From Chitinophaga pinensis (GTDB lineage Bacteria; Bacteroidota; Bacteroidia; Flavobacteriales_D; Crocinitomicaceae): a stretch of DNA of 5,717 nucleotides. The stretch lies in assembly GCA_945897765.1 (NCBI GenBank), contig CAMDGP010000149.1:1-5717 (forward strand), given 5' to 3'. The position numbers were made by a program, and so were the translations under genes. Positions 1 to 5,717 of the stretch are shown piece by piece. Numbering within the stretch: the first letter of the stretch is position 1; each line of letters starts with the position of its first letter. The notes beneath the pieces are model-generated. The model was not told the DNA's origin and ran no database searches. It saw only the letters and a program-made list of their open reading frames with translations.

Positions 1-1018
1 ACGGTTGAAAAATCAAAAGTACAAATGCGGTAAAGAATAAAGTGTTGATTGGGTTGTAGTTTCTCCCCAAAATTTGTGCAAGCGCCAAAACGGAAAACAT
101 AAAAACAGCCCGAATAACACTTGGTGAAAAACCGGTCATTAAGGCATAAATCCAAAGAATACCAACAACGCTAATAACTGCTTGTTTGCGTTTTATGTAT
201 TTTCCAAAAAGCTTAAAAAAACCAAGAAAGATTGGTAGCATAATCCCCACATGTAAACCTGAAACAGCCAATGCATGCATTGCTCCTGTTGCAGTAAAAG
301 CATTTCTAATTTCAGAATCAATAAGCGATTTATCACCCAAAATTAAAGCGGTTCCAATTGCCAATTCTTCACCATCTAAATATTTGTCAAGGATTGAAAT
401 GAAAAACACATTTAAATCAGCAATAAAGTCGAAAAAAGTGTTGTTGGGAACTCTATCGAGGAATTGAAAATCAGCTTCTTGAAAGAAACACATTTCTTTT
501 ATTCCTTTACTTTTCCAAAATAATTGCAAGTCAAAGTCGCCTGGATTGTTCTTGTTTTCAATTGGAAAAAGACTTGTGGCGACTTGAAGAACATCATACT
601 TATTAATCGCTTGTTTCGTTTCAGCATAGAAAACAACACGCTTTTTGCTTGCTTTTAATTTATTATCTTCTATACGGCAAACTTGAGCAACACCTTTTGA
701 CCAACCTTCTTTTTTCTGAAATTCATCTACTCTGAGTATTAAAACGCTAACTGATTTTTCTTCTTCAAAATGTGTGTAATTGTAATTTTCTAAGGCTATA
801 TATCCTAAGCAAATAAAGGAAATGGAGACAAAAACAATAAAATAGCGCTGTAGCTGATTTCTTAAAACAAAGAAAATAAATGCTGTTGAAATGGCAAGTA
901 TTGGAAGATAAATGCTTAATTCTTCGCTGGCATGGAAGAAATTCAAAATTATACCAAGCATCAAAAAACAGCTCAAAAAAGCAAAAGGAAATCGATGAAA
1001 GGAAGGGAATTTCATCAT
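1..1018 (-). CDS. comEC: ComEC/Rec2-family DNA-uptake channel protein, N-terminal part (3' end outside window)
   Basis: This is the inner-membrane channel that passes single-stranded DNA into the cytoplasm during natural transformation. The frame is open from an ATG at 1018 to the left edge, giving 339 codons with no stop. Three hydrophobic segments come first (about residues 11-27, 34-52 and 60-76). A soluble, DUF4131-like region follows and contains NPGDFD (158-163), a family hallmark. The Competence domain then begins, with ALILGDKS (224-231), HALAVSGLHVGI (248-259) and TGFSPSVIRA (295-304), all close to the family signatures. Cys114 and Cys177 lie in the predicted exterior loop and could pair, as inferred from disulfides known in this region of ComEC. 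The first ATG overlaps the recQ stop (ATGA), and a second in-frame ATG follows at once, so the start is uncertain by one codon. The remaining membrane segments, and any C-terminal metallo-beta-lactamase domain, lie outside the window. Family assignment is firm; actual competence is inferred. Confidence 0.95.
   Translation of the reverse strand, partial: MMKFPSFHRFPFAFLSCFLMLGIILNFFHASEELSIYLPILAISTAFIFFVLRNQLQRYFIVFVSISFICLGYIALENYNYTHFEEEKSVSVLILRVDEFQKKEGWSKGVAQVCRIEDNKLKASKKRVVFYAETKQAINKYDVLQVATSLFPIENKNNPGDFDLQLFWKSKGIKEMCFFQEADFQFLDRVPNNTFFDFIADLNVFFISILDKYLDGEELAIGTALILGDKSLIDSEIRNAFTATGAMHALAVSGLHVGIMLPIFLGFFKLFGKYIKRKQAVISVVGILWIYALMTGFSPSVIRAVFMFSVLALAQILGRNYNPINTLFFTAFVLLIFQP
1015..1018 (-). 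other. ATGA stop/start overlap joining recQ and comEC
   Basis: On the minus strand the comEC ATG (1018-1016) shares bases with the recQ TGA (1017-1015). Such overlaps usually mean cotranscription and re-initiation by the terminating ribosome. Directly after it comes a second in-frame ATG (1015-1013). No strong Shine-Dalgarno sequence precedes the start (the upstream bases read GCAGAAGA), which is usual for Bacteroidota. The overlap is seen directly; coupling is inferred. Confidence 0.85.
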
Positions 1019-2889
1019 TCTTCTGCGCTATAATTCCCATTTTCGTAGCGCACACGTTCTTCTTTAACTAACTTGCGCAACATACTATTTAATTCATCTT
1101 CATCACTTCTAAAATAACTTTTAACTTCTTGAATGTTAGTTGGTTTTTGAAGAAATTCAATCAACTCTTTTTCGTTCAAATTCTTGTTTTTGTACCTCGT
1201 TTGGCAGGCATCACATTTTCCGCATTCATTAGTTTGTTGTCCGAAATAGCCAATAAGTAATTGAGCACGGCATTTTTCTCCTTCACAAAATAGCAACATA
1301 TAATTCGCTTTGTCGATTGCAGTTATTTTTCGATCATGATAAATTTCTGGTTTTAATGAAAAATCAGGATCTGCCAATCGTTCTATTAAAAAGGTTATAG
1401 AAGGTAAATTACTTCTCCAGTTAACATCTAAAATACCAAATTTTTGTATTTCATCAATTTGCTTTTTAAATTCCTGCTCACTTATTTTCAGTCGTTTACA
1501 TATCTCAAACTCATGAATAGCTTGATAAGTATCAAAAACACCAGAGTAGGAACGCGTCAAGATTGAAGTAATCGGATAGTATTTTTCGTGGCTAATTTGG
1601 AAATTGTATAAATCTCGATTTTCAACCGTAAATTTTATTTTTGTTGGATGATAAAATCCTTCCGAAAGCAATATGTTTCCGTTGGATTCCAATAATTTAA
1701 GTGAATTATAAAGAACAGTATATTCTAAGTTAAATTGTTTACAGACGTACTTTAAATCAATTGGATAACTTTCGTCTTTTCCAGAACCGATAGCAATTTT
1801 TAAGTGGTTACAAATTGCACGATAACAATGCATTACTGCTTCTTTCTCTGGATACTTTTTTTCAACTTGTTCCAATAAATTGTTTCCATCATTCGGTGCA
1901 TAATAAGCAATAGCAATCGACTCTTTTCCATCGCGACCACCTCGTCCTGCTTCTTGGAAATAGGCTTCTGGTGAGGCAGGAATTTCGTAATGTAAAACAA
2001 AACGTACATTTGGTTTATCGATTCCCATTCCAAAAGCGTTTGTTGCAACGATAATTTTTATTCGTTCGCTGAGCCAAAAATTCAACATTTGACTGCGTTC
2101 TTCTGCGTTCATACCTCCATGATATACACCACAATTGATACCGTTAGCGATTAAGACTTTGGCTACATCTTTCACGCTTTTTCGTGTTTGACAATAAACG
2201 ATTCCAACTTCATCAGTTTTTTTACAATAGTCTATAATATTTTGAATTTTATTTTCTGACTTATAAACTGAATAGGTTAGATTTTTGCGTTCAAAAGATG
2301 CTTCGTGAATTTGGGGTTTATGAAGTTTTAGTTTTTCGATGATGTCAGCTCGAACTTTTTCATTAGCAGTTGCAGTTAAAGCTAGAAATGGAACCTCTGG
2401 ATGAATTTCTCGCAAGTCTGAAATACTTATAAAAGCTGGGCGAAAATCATGACCCCATTCTGAAATGCAATGCGCTTCGTCCACCACAATTAACCCAACT
2501 TGCATGCGTTTGAAGCGTTCGATAAATAATGTAGTTTGGAGTCTTTCAGGTGAAGTATATAAAAAATCTAAACCTCCAAAACGGGCATTATCTAAAGTTA
2601 TATCAATGTCTCGATAGGACATTCCGCTTGTTATTGCTTTTGCGCGAATTCCTGCTTTTTCAAGGTTTAAAACTTGGTCTTGCATCAAGGCAATGAGCGG
2701 TGAAACAACAATTGTTATACCTTCGCGAGCTAATCCTGGAACTTGGAAACAGATTGATTTTCCGCCACCAGTAGGTAATAAGGCTAGTACATCGTGACCG
2801 TTTATTGCATCATCGACAATTTCCTCTTGCATTGGTCGAAAGGAATCGAAACCCCAATATTTCGATAATATTTCAATGCTTTTTTTCAC
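1015..2889 (-). CDS. recQ: RecQ-family ATP-dependent DNA helicase, short Bacteroidota type without HRDC
   Basis: This is a 3'-5' superfamily 2 DNA helicase acting in recombination and repair, 624 residues and complete. Motif 0 is at 17-24 (FRPMQEEI, Gln21). Walker A is TGGGKS (40-45). Motif II is DEAH (137-140), running into the aromatic-rich loop CISEWGHDFRP (141-151). Motif III is LTATA (171-175), motif IV lies around VYCQTRKS (231-238), motif V is around TNAFGMGIDKPNV (283-295), and motif VI is QEAGRGGRDG (312-321). A zinc module follows late: Cys540, 556, 559 and 562, with the CGKCDAC spacing of RecQ. About 180 residues with winged-helix-like character separate motif VI from it, unlike E. 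coli RecQ, where the zinc module lies close behind the helicase core. There is no recognisable HRDC domain; the C-terminus (571-624) looks like a small winged helix. The start is GTG: an in-frame TAA lies five codons upstream and the next Met is residue 20, inside motif 0. It ends in a 4-base overlap with comEC. Confidence 0.97.
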   Translation of the reverse strand: MKKSIEILSKYWGFDSFRPMQEEIVDDAINGHDVLALLPTGGGKSICFQVPGLAREGITIVVSPLIALMQDQVLNLEKAGIRAKAITSGMSYRDIDITLDNARFGGLDFLYTSPERLQTTLFIERFKRMQVGLIVVDEAHCISEWGHDFRPAFISISDLREIHPEVPFLALTATANEKVRADIIEKLKLHKPQIHEASFERKNLTYSVYKSENKIQNIIDYCKKTDEVGIVYCQTRKSVKDVAKVLIANGINCGVYHGGMNAEERSQMLNFWLSERIKIIVATNAFGMGIDKPNVRFVLHYEIPASPEAYFQEAGRGGRDGKESIAIAYYAPNDGNNLLEQVEKKYPEKEAVMHCYRAICNHLKIAIGSGKDESYPIDLKYVCKQFNLEYTVLYNSLKLLESNGNILLSEGFYHPTKIKFTVENRDLYNFQISHEKYYPITSILTRSYSGVFDTYQAIHEFEICKRLKISEQEFKKQIDEIQKFGILDVNWRSNLPSITFLIERLADPDFSLKPEIYHDRKITAIDKANYMLLFCEGEKCRAQLLIGYFGQQTNECGKCDACQTRYKNKNLNEKELIEFLQKPTNIQEVKSYFRSDEDELNSMLRKLVKEERVRYENGNYSAEE

Positions 2890-2903
2890 GTTAATGCTTT
2901 TTT
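2875..2903. repeat. Short direct repeat (11 bases, 18-base period) across the recQ start
   Basis: The plus-strand word aatgctttttt occurs at 2875-2885 and again at 2893-2903. On the minus strand the second, upstream copy reads AAAAAAGCATT just before the start codon. The first copy reads AAAAAAAGCATT inside codons 2-5. The period is 18 bases, so the copies are in the same reading phase. It looks like a remnant of a slipped-strand duplication; no function is evident. Confidence 0.6.
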
Positions 2904-2942
2904 AAACAGAACTGATTCTTTAGATAAAGATAGAAAAATTAG
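2890..2942 (-). other. Spacer between the CotH-family gene and recQ
   Basis: This 53-base AT-rich gap is the only non-coding stretch in the window. No stem-loop followed by a T-run could be found, so there is no evident terminator for the upstream gene, and read-through into recQ is possible. It contains the -7-like element of a candidate promoter and one copy of a direct repeat, each listed separately. Confidence 0.7.
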
Positions 2943-2957
2943 TTATTGTTTCACAAA
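2925..2957 (-). promoter_or_regulatory. Candidate Bacteroidota-type promoter for recQ-comEC
   Basis: On the minus strand TTTG (2957-2954) is followed after 21 bases by TATCTTTA (2932-2925). This compares with the phylum consensus of TTTG about 19-21 bases ahead of TAnnTTTG, with only the last base differing. Transcription would begin near 2920, leaving a leader of about 30 bases before the GTG at 2889. The -33 box lies inside the last codons of the CotH-family gene. In AT-rich DNA such matches arise by chance, so this is tentative. Confidence 0.3.
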
Positions 2958-5717
2958 TCGAATTGTTTCTACAAGTTCATTATTTCTCAAAATTCTAACA
3001 AAATACATGGAGCTTCTATATGAATTTACGTTCACAGAAGTCGTTAAACTCTCAGTTGAGAAGTTTCCAATGAATATAATTCTTCCACTTAAATCAAAAA
3101 TCTCAAAACTACATTCTTTTGCGATTGTTTCATTGTCGTGATGAATTTGTAAATCTCCAGAGGTTGGATTCGGGTAAAGCGTGAACTGAATGTTTGGACC
3201 ATCAGGGATTTTACTAAAAATAGCTTTGAAATTTGTGTTGGTTATGGAAACATTTCCTTCAAAATCAGGATTTAAAGTATCAGTAATAAAAGCATTAGGT
3301 TCCCAATGTGAAAATTGAAATCCAGGTTTAGCTATTGCAGTCATTTGAATAGGAACTCCATCAAAATAAAATCCATTCCATGGGTAGATTGTAGGTCGAA
3401 TGGTGTTTAATTGAATTTCCCCTTTGTCTTCAGGAAATACGTTTAATGAAATTGCTACCTTTTTTTCAAGGTTGAATTCTGTTACAATTTGATTTTGAAC
3501 AACTAGATTTCTGCATGCAAGTTGATCTCTAAATGTAAAATGATTGTTTTTAAATTCCGCCATTTGCCCGTCAATGTTATTTGGATCTCCCCAGCGTTCG
3601 AATTGTTTTGGCATTTCAGAATTCATACCATCGAAAAATGCTTGTTCAATTGATAATAGATTCTCAGTTTGATAACTTGTGTTTATTTGGTCTGCAAAGC
3701 GATTGATAAAGTAGTTTTTATAAGTTGGATTTTGAATTGATCTCAACCAAATATTTATGTAAGGATTGGAAGTAGATTGATTTAAAATGTAATTCAAGTG
3801 ATTGTCTGTACAACTTGTCCAGCCATTTGGTTGCATAGAAAGTTCTAGGTCGATTAAACCAAATCGCCAGCGGTAATTGGTTTTATCTGAGCGGTAAATT
3901 TTAATATTATTTTGTGGCCAATCCACATTTCCCATCCAAGATTCTGAAATAATATAGTCTGTATAATGTTTTAAATCAAAGTACTGGTCAGCATTTTCCA
4001 TGTAATCATTACTTGTTGGACTAATGTTTGAAAAGTTGTCGTAAGAATTCCAGAAATTTTCAACTTTACCTTCAACAGCTCTTAAAACACCTCCATAAAA
4101 ATAACTCAACGAAAGAATTTCAATCGAGTCTTTTTTAGGTGATTGGTTGTAAACATCAAAATATTCTGTGTTGAATTTTTCACGCAATTCATACAATCCA
4201 AAGTAGGCTCCGTTAATGTAAACACTCACAGGACGATAGCCTGAATAATAATTGTCTGTTCCTTGGCTCATCATATAAACTTGATAAGCATCTTTGTAAG
4301 GTAATTTTAGCCACTGATTACTTCCATTTCGTAGGTAAATATCACTAAATCTATCGCGGTTTGGTCGGTTTGGAATCAATTGGTGATTTACAATTCCACC
4401 ACCTAATGCACCGTGGTCAAAGGATAAACGAAACGAACGTTGTGGATTTCCACGACTACCACCTGCGCCACCATCCATTCTAATGGCTGTTTTTCGATCA
4501 AAAAGCAAACTATGGTTTTCATCTTCAGTTAGATATGAAGCAAAAGCTTGTTTCACATCGTCTGAATTAGGGTTGTCAAAAATTCCAGAAGGACCATAAA
4601 GGTTGGAATTATTGGTTGTAACCAATAGTATTGGTGTCGTGTGATCAACATTGAAAAGATATGTTGCAACTGTATTTTCACTTGGTATATAAGCAGCAGA
4701 ATTTAAAGGAAAAATTCGTGCATTGATTACTTGATTAGCAGTAATTGGAATTGCTTGTATATAAGTTGGAGAGTTAAAAATTGGGGAGGAACCATCAACA
4801 GTGTATACTATTTTGCTAGAAACCGTATTCGGATTTTGCATTTCTAATTGAAAGCTAGTTGTGTTTATGCTTGAATATTTAGAGAAAATGGGTGATTTGA
4901 GTGAATCTAAATAAATATAACTTCCATTATTACTTTCATTTGGCGTTCCGTTCATCCATTTAATTTCACCCGATGCATCTTGGAAATGACCTACAGAAAT
5001 ATCTGTAGTTGGACTTTTTACCAATAAACTGCTAATTACTTGATTGGAAGGATTCACAAGGTAAACAGTTTCACCTAAAGCATCAATTTTGAAATTAGTA
5101 TGCAATTTAGTTCCCGTTTCTGGTAAAAATTCATTTGTTAATTCTGTTAGTTCGGTTGCAAGAAACGAAAAATCGATGTAATTGTAAAACTCATTTCCAG
5201 AGGTAACCACATCAAAAGCAAGATTATTAAAAGGTCCTGCAGTTAATCCAGCTGCAATTAATTCATCGGCTCTGAAAATAATTTGATGTCTTGCTCCCCA
5301 ATAATAATTGCCATAGGGCGCAGGATAGTCAGTATTTGTATTCTGAATTTGACCTGACCCGATTGTGAAACCATTGATTTTTACATTTGGTCGTTGGTTA
5401 TAAAGCTGTCCAAGATTAGAACTACATGCAGCAGGATTTCCATCAATAAATGATGCTACAGTTGAAGGATATGAGGTTGCAGATTGATTGAAGATTGAGT
5501 TAATTGTATACTGTGTATTGTTGTAGGAGCAAATGTTCAAAATAACATTAGAGACCCCATCCCAAACAAAAATAGTACTGAATGTGTGGGTATTCCATCC
5601 ATTAAGAGGTGTATAGTTTTGTTGTGAAAGCGAAAAGTTAAATGCATTACTTTCAATTCTGTTTTTTCCGCTACAATGAATAATTTTAAATACGCCAGGT
5701 GCTAAATCAATTGATGG
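2943..5717 (-). CDS. T9SS-exported CotH-kinase-family surface protein (5' end outside window)
   Basis: The frame is open to the right edge, giving 924 visible residues (numbered from the edge) and a TAA stop. A TTG near 5540 could be mistaken for the start, but the domain continues upstream of it, so the start and signal peptide lie beyond the window. Regions in order: (1) 1-115, tail of a Bacteroidota surface module with WDGVSN and ending in RPNVKI; (2) 118-194, head of a second such module with YPAPYGNYYWGARHQ; (3) about 207-259, lamin-tail-like; (4) about 266-355, chitobiase C-terminal-like with VYTVDGSSP; (5) about 359-709, CotH kinase-like, with NPQRSFRL (424-431), REKFNTEYFD (512-521), NVDWPQNN (597-604) and GLIDLELSM (620-628); (6) about 752-834, InlB-repeat-like with GFQFSHW; (7) 845-924, T9SS type A sorting domain with LYPNPTSG and a final RFVKQ. 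CotH of Bacillus phosphorylates spore-coat proteins; here the protein is exported and its target is unknown. Kinase activity is inferred only. Confidence 0.93.
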   Translation of the reverse strand, partial: PSIDLAPGVFKIIHCSGKNRIESNAFNFSLSQQNYTPLNGWNTHTFSTIFVWDGVSNVILNICSYNNTQYTINSIFNQSATSYPSTVASFIDGNPAACSSNLGQLYNQRPNVKINGFTIGSGQIQNTNTDYPAPYGNYYWGARHQIIFRADELIAAGLTAGPFNNLAFDVVTSGNEFYNYIDFSFLATELTELTNEFLPETGTKLHTNFKIDALGETVYLVNPSNQVISSLLVKSPTTDISVGHFQDASGEIKWMNGTPNESNNGSYIYLDSLKSPIFSKYSSINTTSFQLEMQNPNTVSSKIVYTVDGSSPIFNSPTYIQAIPITANQVINARIFPLNSAAYIPSENTVATYLFNVDHTTPILLVTTNNSNLYGPSGIFDNPNSDDVKQAFASYLTEDENHSLLFDRKTAIRMDGGAGGSRGNPQRSFRLSFDHGALGGGIVNHQLIPNRPNRDRFSDIYLRNGSNQWLKLPYKDAYQVYMMSQGTDNYYSGYRPVSVYINGAYFGLYELREKFNTEYFDVYNQSPKKDSIEILSLSYFYGGVLRAVEGKVENFWNSYDNFSNISPTSNDYMENADQYFDLKHYTDYIISESWMGNVDWPQNNIKIYRSDKTNYRWRFGLIDLELSMQPNGWTSCTDNHLNYILNQSTSNPYINIWLRSIQNPTYKNYFINRFADQINTSYQTENLLSIEQAFFDGMNSEMPKQFERWGDPNNIDGQMAEFKNNHFTFRDQLACRNLVVQNQIVTEFNLEKKVAISLNVFPEDKGEIQLNTIRPTIYPWNGFYFDGVPIQMTAIAKPGFQFSHWEPNAFITDTLNPDFEGNVSITNTNFKAIFSKIPDGPNIQFTLYPNPTSGDLQIHHDNETIAKECSFEIFDLSGRIIFIGNFSTESLTTSVNVNSYRSSMYFVRILRNNELVETIRFVKQ
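2946..3185 (-). other. T9SS type A C-terminal sorting domain
   Basis: The last 80 residues follow the family pattern. LYPNPTSG opens the domain, FEIFDLSGRIIF lies in the middle, MYFVRI comes near the end, and a basic RFVKQ closes it. This domain directs proteins across the outer membrane through the type IX system and is normally cleaved as the protein is anchored to the cell surface or released. Its presence implies an N-terminal Sec signal peptide outside the window and a T9SS elsewhere in the genome. Confidence 0.92.
3591..4643 (-). other. CotH kinase-like domain within the exported protein
   Basis: This is the catalytic-type core of the large secreted protein. The segment NVDWPQNN (3929-3906) corresponds to the family's D..xNN catalytic-loop-like stretch, and GLIDLELSM (3860-3834) to the metal-binding DLD-like stretch. 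The upstream NPQRSFRL (4448-4425) matches the usual PQKSxR segment with Arg in place of Lys. The REKFNTEYFD stretch (4184-4155) is typical of the Bacteroidota branch of the family. Assignments rest on remembered family patterns, not on an alignment. Confidence 0.8.

Noticed and set aside
186..467. Open frame of 93 codons on the plus strand
   Set aside because: It lies antisense within comEC, whose family motifs occupy the same bases. Its translation resembles no protein family and has shadow-like composition.
765..1055. Open frame of 96 codons on the minus strand
   Set aside because: It is a different frame of the same strand over the comEC N-terminus and recQ C-terminus. The Phe/Cys/Leu-rich product is a frame shadow of hydrophobic coding sequence.
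880..1071. Open frame of 63 codons on the plus strand over the recQ-comEC junction
   Set aside because: It is antisense to two well-supported genes, with no recognisable motif and no promoter-like signal noticed.
1833..2048. Open frame of 71 codons on the minus strand
   Set aside because: It is an out-of-frame reading of the recQ motif V-VI region, where the real frame carries clear helicase motifs.
2921..2933. tagataaagatag as a possible inverted repeat or operator
   Set aside because: It is not a reverse-complement palindrome; it only repeats the word agata in low-complexity AT-rich DNA.
2890..2942. Possible rho-independent terminator after the CotH-family gene
   Set aside because: The spacer has T-rich runs but no GC-containing inverted repeat ahead of them, so no terminator is called.
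1..5717. Defence system, toxin-antitoxin pair, mobile element or CRISPR array
   Set aside because: All but 53 bases are explained by three recognisable genes. No transposase, repeat array or inverted terminal repeats were seen, and RecQ here has no defence-type partner gene.

Overview
The window is AT-rich and carries three genes, all on the minus strand, packed almost without gaps. It points to a Bacteroidota member, most likely a flavobacterium-like organism. The strongest sign is a type A C-terminal sorting domain of the type IX secretion system (T9SS) on a large secreted protein, a system confined to that phylum. The same protein carries surface modules familiar from Flavobacteriales proteins, and the RecQ has a domain order I associate with Bacteroidota. 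A TTTG / TAnnTTTG-like promoter candidate fits the phylum too. Genus cannot be read from this sequence.

Read in the direction of transcription (right to left), the layout is as follows. Positions 5717-2943 hold a large secreted CotH-kinase-family protein. Its N-terminus lies outside the window, and its reading frame is open to the right edge. Positions 2942-2890 are a 53-base spacer with a possible promoter and a short direct repeat touching the next start. Positions 2889-1015 hold a complete RecQ-family DNA helicase with a GTG start. Positions 1018-1 hold the first 339 codons of a ComEC/Rec2-family DNA-uptake channel, which runs off the left edge. Its ATG overlaps the recQ stop in an ATGA junction.

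recQ and comEC look like a translationally coupled pair: a helicase for repair and recombination next to the inner-membrane channel that brings in single-stranded DNA. The CotH-family gene is functionally unrelated as far as can be seen. It encodes an exported, probably surface-attached, multidomain protein with a kinase-like core and may be transcribed separately. No RNA genes, mobile elements, CRISPR arrays or clear terminators were seen, and no gene-free stretch exceeds 53 bases. Nothing here amounts to an undescribed system. The most interesting items are the modular build and altered kinase motifs of the CotH-like protein, the recQ-comEC coupling, and the unusual C-terminal order of the RecQ.
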